Shown piece after piece: positions 25,880-34,225 of a stretch of 40,404 nucleotides of DNA. Source of the DNA: an uncultured Collinsella sp. (GTDB lineage Bacteria > Actinomycetota > Coriobacteriia > Coriobacteriales > Coriobacteriaceae); NCBI GenBank assembly GCA_900755685.1, contig CAAEHI010000009.1, forward strand, positions 1-40,404, in the 5' to 3' direction. Made by a program: the position numbers and the translations under genes. Under the pieces are notes generated by a model. That model did no database searches. It saw only the letters and a list, made by a program, of their open reading frames with translations, and was not told the DNA's origin. The stretch's first letter is position 1, and the number at the start of each line of letters is the position of its first letter.

Positions 25880-26461
25880 CTAGCGCCTCGCATGGGCGCC
25901 GATCGGCCGAGTCGCATGGCGCACCAACGCCGCCGCCAGCAATACCAACAGCATGGCGGTGACATAGCCCGCAGCATCGAATCCTAAATCGATAACGTCG
26001 AAATGTCTGCCGGGAACAAAGATCTTATGTACCTGATCGCCAACGGAGCAGGCGGCGCAAAAGAGCAATACGGGCACGCAACGGGAGCACACGCTCCACG
26101 GACGCCTGGAAAAGCAAACCACGACCACCGAGGCGAACAATCCGACGAAGAAAAACTCTACGGTATGGGCAACGCGACGGACGTTCGCGCCCACCCACAT
26201 GCGAATGGAAGCAAGTCGGCCAGACCGGACATTCGAGGCAGCCGAATCGGTGCCCCCGGTCATTCCGTTCTCCGTCTGGGCTTCACCCGTGGCATCGGCG
26301 GCCTGAACGCCCGTAGCCTGACCCTCCACCACACGCGCGGTGGACTCGCTCAGCAACGACGTCTCCACCGCATTTTGCTCCGTCAGCACCCAGATGCCCG
26401 TCAGCGTTACAGCGAACAGAACGATCGCGGTCCATCCGATTATTTGTTTTACGCGTGCCAA
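25880..26461 (-). CDS. VanZ-family membrane protein
   Basis: A 193-residue protein with an N-terminal hydrophobic segment (IIGWTAIVLFAVTLTGIWVL), a long hydrophilic region (about 30-80, rich in Ala, Thr, Glu and Ser) and three further hydrophobic segments. The family hallmark blocks are VRRVAHTVEFFFVGLFA and DQVHKIFVPGRHFDVIDLGFDAAGY. VanZ proteins are linked to teicoplanin resistance in enterococci, but most chromosomal members have no known role, so resistance should not be inferred. The start is TTG at 26461, taken because AAGGAGG lies 7 bp upstream and no nearer ATG or GTG fits. Confidence 0.85.
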   Translation of the reverse strand: MARVKQIIGWTAIVLFAVTLTGIWVLTEQNAVETSLLSESTARVVEGQATGVQAADATGEAQTENGMTGGTDSAASNVRSGRLASIRMWVGANVRRVAHTVEFFFVGLFASVVVVCFSRRPWSVCSRCVPVLLFCAACSVGDQVHKIFVPGRHFDVIDLGFDAAGYVTAMLLVLLAAALVRHATRPIGAHARR

Positions 26462-26566
26462 GGGCCAACCTCCTTTTTTTGAATATCAGCGAGTGTAGCC
26501 CCAAATGACATCGTCACCGTATCAAAATTTGAATCGCAACAGGAAGCGACAAAGCGACGCAAACCC

Positions 26567-27172
26567 CTACCCCGCCTCGCGCATCCAGCGATCGAACGTC
26601 CCCACGCACACGCCCAGGCACTTTGCTGCCTGGCTGCGGGTAATATCGCCCGCCTCATAGCTATCGCGCACCAGCTCAAACTGAGGAGGGCACGGCTTGC
26701 GAGGTCGACCGAAACGGACCCCTCGAGCCCGCGCCGCTGCAATTCCCTCCGCCTGGCGCCGATGGATATTCTCGCGCTCCACCTGCGCCACGTAGCTCAG
26801 CAGTTGCAGCACAATATCGGCAATCAGGGTGTTGGTCACATCCGGCGCGCCGCTGGCCCTGACGCGCGTGTCGAGCAATGGCATGTCCAACACCACAATG
26901 GCAACCCCGAGCTCCTTGGTAATGCGTCGCCATTCCTCAAGAATCTCGGAGTAATTTCGGCCAAGTCGGTCGATAGAAAGCACCACCAGCACGTCCCCGT
27001 CTCCCAGGACGTGCAGCAGCTCGCGATAACGCGGTCGATCGAAGTCCTTGCCGCTCGCATGGTCGGCATAAATATTCGCCGAGCCCACGCCATAGGCGCC
27101 CAGCGCATCCAGCTGCCGATTAAGATTCTGATCGCGCGAACTCACCCGCGCATAACCGTACACCGTCGCCAT
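26567..27172 (-). CDS. Serine recombinase, resolvase/invertase family
   Basis: A 201-residue small serine recombinase. The catalytic serine is Ser11 in YGYARVSSRDQN. The conserved DRLGRNY, the FDRPRY-like block, and VERENIHRRQAEGIAAARARG follow, with GRPRK leading into a C-terminal Hin-type helix-turn-helix (ITRSQAAKCLGVCVGTFDRWM). Length and domain order are those of Hin, Gin and Tn3-type resolvases. No transposase, crossover site or invertible segment was identified beside it, so the substrate is unknown. The start at 27172 gives the canonical N-terminus; ribosome binding GGGGAT is weak. A family C palindrome lies 20 bp upstream. Confidence 0.88.
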   Translation of the reverse strand: MATVYGYARVSSRDQNLNRQLDALGAYGVGSANIYADHASGKDFDRPRYRELLHVLGDGDVLVVLSIDRLGRNYSEILEEWRRITKELGVAIVVLDMPLLDTRVRASGAPDVTNTLIADIVLQLLSYVAQVERENIHRRQAEGIAAARARGVRFGRPRKPCPPQFELVRDSYEAGDITRSQAAKCLGVCVGTFDRWMREAG

Positions 27173-27192
27173 CTCATCCCCGCTTTCTTGTA

Positions 27193-27229
27193 AACCTGCC
27201 AAAAAGGGACAGGTTTATTTTGGTAGGTT
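27193..27229. repeat. Family C 37-bp palindrome, recombinase side
   Basis: The unit begins AACCTGCCAAAAAGGGACAG and ends GGTAGGTT. It matches the 37-bp unit at 39367-39403 in length and nearly all bases, in the same orientation. The arms AACCTGCC/GGTAGGTT and the internal GGGACAGGTT core relate it to the hairpin at 4396-4442. Confidence 0.75.
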
Positions 27230-27296
27230 CTACCTCTCAAATAGCAGGTAAGCGGGCGGCCGAGCAGACGGCAAGGTAGCCACGATTCAAATGCGA

Positions 27297-27320
27297 AGGG
27301 CGGTCCCGAAAGGCCGCCCT
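27297..27320 (-). terminator. Probable transcription end of rnr
   Basis: AGGGCGGTCC (27297-27306) can pair with GGCCGCCCT (27312-27320), and a second stem TCCCG...CGGGA lies at 27327-27344, just after the rnr stop. Neither is followed by a good T-run on the reverse strand, so this is a weak terminator call. Confidence 0.45.
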
Positions 27321-27349
27321 CCGCTCTCCCGCCGCGAGTCGGGATTTGG

Positions 27350-29485
27350 CTAATGAATAAGCTTAAAGTCCAAGTGCCCACGCGTGGTATTGACGCGCGA
27401 GACCTCGATAATCACGCGCTGCCCCAGTTCATAGCGAGTCCCCGTGTCGGCGCCCGTCAGCGTAAGCGCATCCTCGTCGAACTCGAACCACTCGTTGCCC
27501 AGGCTCTTGATCGAAACCAAGCCTTCGACCTGCGTTAGGTCCAAGCGCACAAAGAGGCCCATACTGCTAACCCACGAGACGGTTCCGGCATAGCGCTCGC
27601 CCAGACGGTCCTCATAGTACTGGGCAATCTTGATCTTTTGCGTCGCATGGCTGGCGGCATCTGCCGCGCGCTCGGCATCGCTGCATGCGCGGCAGATCTG
27701 CGGCAGAATGCGCGGCAGCGACTCGCGCCCCTTGCCGATCAGCCGCGGCGTACGGACCAAGGCGTCCTTGCCGCCGAGCTGCTCATAGGCCAACTGCAGT
27801 TTGAGCACGCGGTGCACCACCAGATCGGGGTAGCGACGGATGGGACTCGTAAAGTGACAGTAGCACGGCGCGGCGAGCGCAAAGTGGCCCTCGTTGCGCG
27901 GCTTGTACAGCGCGCGCTGCATGCTGCGCAGAAGCAGCGTGTTAACGAGCGGTGCGTTGGCCGTACCGGCGGCAGCATCGACTGCAGCCTGCAGCTCATC
28001 GGGGCTCCCCAGGGCAATACCGGCAGCACGGCGATCGTCGATGATGCCTAGCTGCGCCAGCGCAACGGCGGCACCGTGCAGGCTATCGGGGCTCGGATCC
28101 TCATGCACGCGATAGCAGGCCTCGATATCACGGTCCGCCAGCCACTCTGCAACGCACTCGTTGGCGAGCAGCATGGCTTCCTCGATAAGCGACGTGGCAC
28201 ACGAACGCTCACGCGCCACAATCTGCACGGGCACTCCGTCCTCATCCAATAGAGCGCGAATCTCGGCCGTGTCAAAATCGACTGAGCCTCGGGCGCGACG
28301 AATACGACGGCGAAGTTCGGCGAGCTCGTTGGCGGCGACAAGGAAATCGCCGAGGTCGACGTTGTAGCCGCGGGCGGCCTCCTCGCACACAAGACCGCGC
28401 TCAAGCGCTTCCTCGCGCAAGGCCTCAGCAGCCTCAACATCCTCAGCCGCGCCCTCCAGCACCGAATACTCAACCGCACCGGCACGCACCAGCAGCGCCT
28501 CGGCGCCGTCATAGTCCATACGCACACGCGAGCGAATCACGCTGGGGTACGGATCGTAATGCCGCACGCGACCCTGCTCATCGAGCTCGATATCGACGGT
28601 AAACGCAAGACGGTCCTCGTCAGGGCGAAGCGAGCACAGGTCACAGGACAGGCGTTCGGGCAGCATGGGAAGCACGCGATCGGCCAGATACACCGATGTC
28701 GTGCGATGGCGAGCCTCAAGATCGATATGCCCGTCCCAAGCCACATAGTGTGAAACGTCGGCGATATGCACACCCAGCTTATAGCCGCCCTCGGGCGTGC
28801 GCTCCAGCGAAATGGCATCGTCAAAGTCGCGCGCATCGACCGGGTCGATCGTGATGACAAAGCGGTCGCGCAGATCGCGGCGGAGCGGGTCCTTAAGCGC
28901 CGCGGACACATCGAGCGAAAGCCCCTCGGCCTCGTCTAGCGCGGCCTCGGGATAGCTATCGGTATAGCCGTAGCGCGCCATCACATATTGAACGCCCAAA
29001 TCGGGCGCGTCATCTCCGCCAATGCGGCGTTCGATCGTCACGGTGCCCGATTCCAGGCGCGTCGGGTAGGTCAAAATGCGCGCGACAACAGCATCACCCG
29101 GGTGGACGCCCAGACGATCCGCCGAGGTATCCTCGGGCAGAATGAAGAAGTCGGCCTTCAGGCGCGAATCGAGCGGTTCAATCACACCGAGCGGACCGGC
29201 GGCCTGGTACGTGCCCACCACGCTTATAGCTGCGCGCTCAACCACGCCCTCGATCACGGCGCGACGCTCGCCATGCGGGCTGCTCTTAATGCTCACGGCA
29301 ACGGTATCGCCGTCCATGATCTCACGCTTGCCGCGACCCATGACCTTGTAGTCGCCATTCTCGGTTATGACATAGGCACTGTGCTCATGGAGCTGCACGC
29401 GCCCGGTCAGGCTCGGACGGCGTTCGCTGCGCACCGGCCCGCGCTTATTGCGGGCGTTGCGCTTATGTTTGTTATTGCGCCCCAT
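27350..29485 (-). CDS. rnr: Ribonuclease R (RNase II family 3'-5' exoribonuclease)
   Basis: A 711-residue hydrolytic exoribonuclease that degrades structured RNA. Domains in order: a basic start (RNNKHKRNARNKRG), cold-shock-like OB folds (about 25-180), the RNB catalytic domain with DPVDARDFDDAIS (three aspartates bind Mg), HIADVSHYV, the RLSCDLCSL and FTSPIRRYPDLVVHR blocks, and a C-terminal S1 domain (YAGTVSWVSSMGLFVRL). It is slightly shorter than the E. coli enzyme (about 810). The start follows AAGGAGGCGCC. RNase R works with SmpB-tmRNA in clearing stalled mRNA, and smpB lies 9 kb away. Confidence 0.96.
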   Translation of the reverse strand: MGRNNKHKRNARNKRGPVRSERRPSLTGRVQLHEHSAYVITENGDYKVMGRGKREIMDGDTVAVSIKSSPHGERRAVIEGVVERAAISVVGTYQAAGPLGVIEPLDSRLKADFFILPEDTSADRLGVHPGDAVVARILTYPTRLESGTVTIERRIGGDDAPDLGVQYVMARYGYTDSYPEAALDEAEGLSLDVSAALKDPLRRDLRDRFVITIDPVDARDFDDAISLERTPEGGYKLGVHIADVSHYVAWDGHIDLEARHRTTSVYLADRVLPMLPERLSCDLCSLRPDEDRLAFTVDIELDEQGRVRHYDPYPSVIRSRVRMDYDGAEALLVRAGAVEYSVLEGAAEDVEAAEALREEALERGLVCEEAARGYNVDLGDFLVAANELAELRRRIRRARGSVDFDTAEIRALLDEDGVPVQIVARERSCATSLIEEAMLLANECVAEWLADRDIEACYRVHEDPSPDSLHGAAVALAQLGIIDDRRAAGIALGSPDELQAAVDAAAGTANAPLVNTLLLRSMQRALYKPRNEGHFALAAPCYCHFTSPIRRYPDLVVHRVLKLQLAYEQLGGKDALVRTPRLIGKGRESLPRILPQICRACSDAERAADAASHATQKIKIAQYYEDRLGERYAGTVSWVSSMGLFVRLDLTQVEGLVSIKSLGNEWFEFDEDALTLTGADTGTRYELGQRVIIEVSRVNTTRGHLDFKLIH

Positions 29486-29615
29486 GGCGCCTCCTTACTA
29501 TCGATTGCCCAGAACATCCAAGAGTCTACCCAAATGAACACTTAGGGACGGCTGGATTGCGAATCGCCTACCAAGACCGTCTCCGGGTGAGGAGCAATCC
29601 TTTGGCTCATGAAAA

Positions 29616-29645
29616 AACGGGCCGCCCCAAAAGAGACGACCCGTT
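29616..29645 (-). terminator. Terminator of the ftsE-ftsX operon
   Basis: AACGGGCCGCCCC (29616-29628) and GAGACGACCCGTT (29633-29645) pair with two mismatches; on the reverse strand the stem runs into T6 (complement of 29612-29617). It lies 25 bp beyond the ftsX stop codon. Confidence 0.88.
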
Positions 29646-29669
29646 GGAAGGAACTAATTCCAATCACGC

Positions 29670-30590
29670 CTACACGCGCAGGTAGCGGCGCATGGCGATG
29701 GCAGAGCCAAAGAGACCAATCAGCACGCCGACCAGGATCAGCGCGGCATAGGTCGCCAGGTAGTACTGCATCGGCAGGGCAAACGACATCCAGCGGATGC
29801 TCGCCTGCAGGCGCGGAACCATCAGGTTGCGCAGCAGCTCCAGCACGCCGATAGAGAGCAGCGAGCCCAAAATGGCTTGCAGCACGCCCTCGGTAATGAA
29901 CGGCCCGCGAATAAAGCCGTTGCTGGCGCCCACCAGGCGCATGATCGCGATCTCACGACGACGCGCCGTAATGGACAGGCGAATCGTGTTATTGATAAAG
30001 ATGAACGCGATAAAGGTGAGCAGGCCGACGAGCACCACAGCGGCGATACGGATGTAGTTGGTCACCTGGAACAGGCGGCTCACTTCCTCCTTACCGTACA
30101 GTACGCTCGCTTCAACATCGCCATCATCGGCAATTTTCTGAAAATCGGCGTTCTTCTTGAGCTTCTTCGCCGTGCTCTCGACCTTGGACGGGTCGTCCAT
30201 CTCGATCGCAAACGAAGCCGGCAGCGGATTCTGACCGTCGAGCGCGCTCAGGGTTGCATCGGCATTGCCCGACATCTTGCTCGTGTACTCGGCCAGCGCG
30301 TCGTCCTTATCCTTATAGGTCACGGACTTCACGTTGCTCCAGGTCTTAAGCTCGGCCTCAAACGCCTGGACGTCTGCCTGGTCGGCGTCATCGCTAATGA
30401 ATGCGTTGATAACAACCTGATCCTCGACGGTGCCGATCACGGAGTTCAGCATCGCGGAACCCATAATGAACAGGCCGATGATAAACAGCGAAAGGAAAAT
30501 CGTGATGACGGCGCCGAGCGAGGTGGTCCAGTTACGGAAGAAATGGCTGATAGCCTCTTTGAGCGAGTAGCCCACGTTAGTTGGTGCCAT
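29670..30590 (-). CDS. ftsX: Cell division protein FtsX
   Basis: A 306-residue membrane partner of FtsE. One N-terminal transmembrane helix (TSLGAVITIFLSLFIIGLFI), a large extracellular loop (about 50-180), and three C-terminal helices including the FtsX-type IRLSITARRREIAIMRLVGAS block. The complex activates peptidoglycan hydrolases at the septum. The ATG at 30590 lies inside the end of ftsE (14-bp overlap), so the pair is translationally coupled. Ribosome binding GGGGAGG is 11 bp upstream. Confidence 0.95.
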   Translation of the reverse strand: MAPTNVGYSLKEAISHFFRNWTTSLGAVITIFLSLFIIGLFIMGSAMLNSVIGTVEDQVVINAFISDDADQADVQAFEAELKTWSNVKSVTYKDKDDALAEYTSKMSGNADATLSALDGQNPLPASFAIEMDDPSKVESTAKKLKKNADFQKIADDGDVEASVLYGKEEVSRLFQVTNYIRIAAVVLVGLLTFIAFIFINNTIRLSITARRREIAIMRLVGASNGFIRGPFITEGVLQAILGSLLSIGVLELLRNLMVPRLQASIRWMSFALPMQYYLATYAALILVGVLIGLFGSAIAMRRYLRV

Positions 30591-31797
30591 AGTTGCCGTA
30601 ACCTCCCCTCTCCTGGTCGCGGATAACGTGGCCGCCCTCGAGGGCGATCACGCGACGGTGCATGCTATCGACCATCTCGCGGTCGTGCGTAGCCACGATC
30701 ACGGTGGTGCCGGTGCGGTTAATACGCTCGAGCAGCTTCATAATGCCCAGCGAAATCGCCGGGTCGAGGTTACCCGTGGGCTCGTCGCAGATCAGCAGCG
30801 GCGGACGGTTGACCATAGCGCGGGCGACGGCAACGCGCTGCTGCTCGCCACCGGAAAGCTGGTCGGGCAGCGAGTCCATCTGATCGGCCAAACCGACCAG
30901 ACGCAGCACCTCGGGCACCTGGCTGCGAATGACGCCCTTGGGCTTGCCGATGCACTGCAGGGCAAACGCCACGTTTTCGTAGGCGGTCTTTTGCGGCAGG
31001 AGCTTAAAGTCCTGGAACACGGCACCGATCTGGCGACGCAGGAATGGAACCTTGCGGTTCTTGATCTTCATAAGGTCCTGACCGGCAACCAAAATGCGGC
31101 CGCTCGTGGGCTTGACGTCGCGGTTGAGCGTCGACAGCAGCGTGGTCTTGCCTGAACCGGAGTGACCGACCAGGAAGACGAACTCGCCCGGATAGATCTC
31201 GATGTTGATGTCGTCGAGTGCAGGCTTGTTGGGCTGTGCCGGATAGATCTTGGTGACATGCTCCATAAGGATGACGGGCTCGACACCGGCCTGCTTGGCC
31301 ATCTTCTTGCGGCTGGCCTGCGGATCGATGGGCGCAAACACCGACGTAAAATCGGGGTTGTTGAGCGCGTTATCGAGGCTTGCGACCTCGGCGGCCTGAT
31401 CGCTCTCGACCACCGGGGCAGCAGGCTGCGTGGGGTCGGGAATAGCGGCAAAGAGACCGGACTGCGCAGGCTGAGGAGCCGGCGTCGCAGGGGCCAAGGG
31501 GTCGGGAATACCGGCCATGGTAGGCTGCGGCGTGGCGGCGCCAGCCTGAGGCTGCTCCACGCGAGCGGTCACGGCCTGAACGGGCTCAAAACCCGCCGTG
31601 CCAGAAAGCGCGACATCGCTGGTTGGATTGTAGGCAAAGGGATCGGATGCCGGCTGTGCCTGATCTGCCGGCTGAACGGGGGCCTGAGCAACAGGCTGGC
31701 CCTCTGAATCCGGAGTGGCGAAACGACTGCCCTGGACGCCTGCCTGCGTCTTGGGGGCATCATCGCCCGCACCGGAGGTACGGAAGTGGTTACCCAC
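30577..31797 (-). CDS. ftsE: Cell division ATPase FtsE with long N-terminal extension
   Basis: A 406-residue ABC ATPase. The canonical FtsE starts near residue 175 (ILMEHVTKIYP) and shows Walker A GHSGSGKT at 211-218, the signature LSGGEQQRVAVARA, and Walker B LLICDEPTGNLDP, then ATHDRE. The first ~170 residues are an extension rich in Ala, Pro and Gln with FAYNP, IPDPLAPATPAPQ and IPDPTQPA repeats, probably disordered. The start is GTG at 31797 after AAGGAGCACCA, so the extension appears to be translated; the nearest internal Met (166) has no clear ribosome binding site. It overlaps ftsX. Confidence 0.93.
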   Translation of the reverse strand: MGNHFRTSGAGDDAPKTQAGVQGSRFATPDSEGQPVAQAPVQPADQAQPASDPFAYNPTSDVALSGTAGFEPVQAVTARVEQPQAGAATPQPTMAGIPDPLAPATPAPQPAQSGLFAAIPDPTQPAAPVVESDQAAEVASLDNALNNPDFTSVFAPIDPQASRKKMAKQAGVEPVILMEHVTKIYPAQPNKPALDDINIEIYPGEFVFLVGHSGSGKTTLLSTLNRDVKPTSGRILVAGQDLMKIKNRKVPFLRRQIGAVFQDFKLLPQKTAYENVAFALQCIGKPKGVIRSQVPEVLRLVGLADQMDSLPDQLSGGEQQRVAVARAMVNRPPLLICDEPTGNLDPAISLGIMKLLERINRTGTTVIVATHDREMVDSMHRRVIALEGGHVIRDQERGGYGNYGTN

Positions 31798-31898
31798 TGG
31801 TGCTCCTTATCGTCGTGCGTTTAAACTACATGAGCGGTTAATATTTTAGCAGCATTAGCTTTGCTGCACATAAGAAGCATGGCCGTGTTTGGGTCCCT

Positions 31899-32025
31899 CA
31901 GGCCGGACACAGGGTTACTTTCCAAATCGTCCTCGGACATGTCGGAGCCTCCGCTGCGCACTACGTGCGGCGGGGGCTCCTCCGTCCTGCGGAAAGATTT
32001 GGAAAGTAACACTGTGTCCGGCCTG
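31899..32025. repeat. 127-bp nested hairpin between ftsE and transketolase
   Basis: Outer arms of 30 nt, 31899-31928 (starting CAGGCCGGACACAGGGTTAC) and 31996-32025, differ by one base from exact complementarity. Inside, GGAGCC and GGCTCC (31943-31980) bound a second GC-rich hairpin with a GCAC/GTGC centre. No copy is seen elsewhere in the window. It lies about 100 bp upstream of the ftsE start. The next 141 bp (32026-32166) show no gene or clear site. Confidence 0.8.
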
Positions 32026-32166
32026 CGATAACTAAGGGGTCGCTGCGTTTATCTTGGGGTGCTGCATATACAAAGTTGGAAGGGTCTGAATTGCACTTTG
32101 CTGTACTGGGCTCTCTTCCCGGAGAAGGCCTCGCTTGGTGCGGCTCTGATTTAGCTGAAATATAAA

Positions 32167-32197
32167 ACAGGGCCGCCCTCTTTGAGGACGCCCCTGT
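32167..32197 (-). terminator. Terminator of the transketolase operon
   Basis: ACAGGGCCGCCCTC (32167-32180) pairs with GAGGACGCCCCTGT (32184-32197) apart from two mismatches. On the reverse strand TTTTATATTT follows. It lies 47 bp beyond the transketolase stop. Confidence 0.85.
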
Positions 32198-32244
32198 CTG
32201 CATTTGAATGCGATTGGCTTGTTGCCGATTGAGCGATGGCTGCC

Positions 32245-33186
32245 CTAGGCCAAGAACTCCTTGGTGGTCGCCACGATGTTGGCGGCGTCCAGGCCGTACT
32301 TGTGCAGGAGCTCGGCACCCGGGCCGGACTCGCCAAAGGTGTCGTTGACGCCGATCTTCTTGAGCGGCGTCGGGCACTGCTCGCACAGGACGTCGGCAAC
32401 GGCGCTACCCAGGCCACCGATCACGGAGTGCTCCTCGACGGTCACGACGTGGCCGGTCTTGGTGGCGCTCTTGACGATCAGGTCGGCATCGATGGGCTTG
32501 ATGGTGTGCATGTTAATGACCTCGGCGTCGATGCCCTCGGCGGCGAGCTGCTCGGCGGCTTCGAGAGCCTCGCCGACCATCAGGCCGCAGGCGATGATGG
32601 TCACATCGGCGCCCTCGCGCATGACGATGCCCTTGCCCACCTCGAACTTGTAGGTCTCGGGGTCGTTGATAACCGGCGAGGCCAGACGGGCGAAGCGCAT
32701 GTACACGGGGCCGTCGCACTCGTAGGCGGCGCGCGTCACGGCACGGGCCTCGATGTCGTCAGCGGGAACGATCACGGTCATGCCGGGGATGACACGCATC
32801 AGGGCGATATCCTCGCAGCACTGGTGCGTGGCGCCATCCTCGCCCACCGAGATACCGGCGTGCGTGGCACCGATCTTAACGTTAAGGTGCGGATAGCCGA
32901 TGGAGTTGCGGACCTGCTCAAAGGCGCGGCCGGCGGCAAACATGGCAAAGCTGCTCGCGAAGGCGACGCGGCCGGTGGTTGCGATACCGGCGGCAACACC
33001 CATCAGGTTGCTCTCGGCGATGCCCACATCGAAGAAGCGGTCGGGGCAGGCGGCCTTAAACTTGCCGGTCTGCGTGGCGGCGGCCAGGTCGGCGTCGAGG
33101 ACCACAAAGTCATCGTGCTCGTTGGCGAGCTCGACGAGGGCCTCGCCGTAGCTTACGCGCGTGGCGATTTTCTTGACGTCTGCCAT
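32245..33186 (-). CDS. Transketolase, C-terminal subunit
   Basis: A 313-residue protein containing the pyrimidine-binding (Pyr) and C-terminal domains of transketolase. Seen: ATRVSYGEALVELA, DADLAAATQTGKF, FFDVGIAESNLMGVAAGIA (the conserved Glu of the family activates thiamine diphosphate), FAMFAAGRAFEQVRN, ATHAGISVGEDG, and the C-terminal VVTVEEHSVIGGLGSAVAD. In many Firmicutes and Actinobacteria transketolase is split like this. The start 33186 follows GAGGAGCT and lies one base after the stop of the N-terminal subunit gene. It acts in the non-oxidative pentose phosphate pathway; a DXS-like or other two-carbon role is less likely. Confidence 0.93.
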   Translation of the reverse strand: MADVKKIATRVSYGEALVELANEHDDFVVLDADLAAATQTGKFKAACPDRFFDVGIAESNLMGVAAGIATTGRVAFASSFAMFAAGRAFEQVRNSIGYPHLNVKIGATHAGISVGEDGATHQCCEDIALMRVIPGMTVIVPADDIEARAVTRAAYECDGPVYMRFARLASPVINDPETYKFEVGKGIVMREGADVTIIACGLMVGEALEAAEQLAAEGIDAEVINMHTIKPIDADLIVKSATKTGHVVTVEEHSVIGGLGSAVADVLCEQCPTPLKKIGVNDTFGESGPGAELLHKYGLDAANIVATTKEFLA

Positions 33187-33187
33187 C

Positions 33188-34018
33188 CTAGAGCTCCTCT
33201 CCGGCGGCCGTGAGCTCTGCCATGGCCTGCTCAAACTGTTCATCGTTGGGGGCCTTACCGTGCCAACCCACCTGGTTCTCCATAAAGGAGACGCCCTTGC
33301 CCTTCGTGGTCTCGGCGATAATGGCGGTCGGCTGACCCTTGGTGGCGCGGGCCTCGGCAAAGGCGGCGCGGATCTGATCGAAGTCGTTGCCGTCGGCGAG
33401 CTCCACCACATGGAACTTGAAGGCGCGGAACTTGTCGGCGAGCGGCATGGGGTCGTTGACCTCCTCGACGGGGCCGTCGATCTGCAGGCCGTTATGGTCG
33501 ACGATCACGCAGAGGTTGTCGAGCTGCTGGTTGCCGGCAAACATGGTGGCCTCCCAGACCTGGCCCTCCTCGCTCTCGCCGTCGCCCAGCAGGGCGTAGG
33601 TGCGATAGTCGTCGCCCCAGTGCTTGGCGGCAACCGCCATGCCCACGGCGGCGGAGATGCCCTGGCCCAGCGAGCCGGTGGACATATCGACGCCCGGAGT
33701 GTCGTTCATGTTGGGATGGCCCTGCAGGTGACTGCCGATGTGGCGCAGCGTCTCGAGATCCTCCTTGGGGAAGAATCCGCGCTCGGCGAGCACGGCGTAC
33801 AGACCAGGCGCGCAGTGACCCTTGGAAAGCACGAAGCGGTCGCGGTCGGCCTTGCGGGGGTCGGACGGGTCGACGTTCATTTCCTCAAAGTACAGATAGG
33901 TCATGATGTCGGCAGCGCCGAGCGAACCGCCCGGATGGCCGGACTTGGCAGCGTGCACGCCGGTGACGATGCCCTTCCTTACCTCGTTGGCAACCTTTTT
34001 GAGCTCTTCGTCGCTCAT
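33188..34018 (-). CDS. Transketolase, N-terminal subunit
   Basis: A 276-residue thiamine diphosphate-binding (PP) domain. Motifs: KSGHPGGSLGAADIM, LSKGHCAPGLYAVL, TGSLGQGISAAVGMA, and the ThDP/Mg site GDGESEEGQVWEA with the Asn of DHNGLQIDG. Together with the downstream gene it forms a split transketolase. The start follows AAAGGAAGGCACA. A -10-like CATAAT on the reverse strand near 34105-34110 with TGGTAA 16 bp before it is a plausible promoter; it drives both genes. Confidence 0.94.
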   Translation of the reverse strand: MSDEELKKVANEVRKGIVTGVHAAKSGHPGGSLGAADIMTYLYFEEMNVDPSDPRKADRDRFVLSKGHCAPGLYAVLAERGFFPKEDLETLRHIGSHLQGHPNMNDTPGVDMSTGSLGQGISAAVGMAVAAKHWGDDYRTYALLGDGESEEGQVWEATMFAGNQQLDNLCVIVDHNGLQIDGPVEEVNDPMPLADKFRAFKFHVVELADGNDFDQIRAAFAEARATKGQPTAIIAETTKGKGVSFMENQVGWHGKAPNDEQFEQAMAELTAAGEEL

Positions 34019-34225
34019 TGTGCCTTCCTTTCATCCTCATTAGACAAAATGCGCACGGCACCGAAGGTAATCCCAACACAGCCGCAATGCACGTACGTCA
34101 TTCATTATGCTGGAAACTGATGGCTTTACCAGAGTTTTTATCATTATTTGAACAATTTAGCAGGCAGAACCGCTGATGAAACGGTTTATCAATGTGAACG
34201 TCTTTTGGATGGAACGCGGTCGACC

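Noticed and set aside
25880..26461. VanZ-like gene as a glycopeptide resistance marker
   Set aside because: No vanA/vanH/vanX-type genes are present, and chromosomal VanZ-family proteins are common without resistance.
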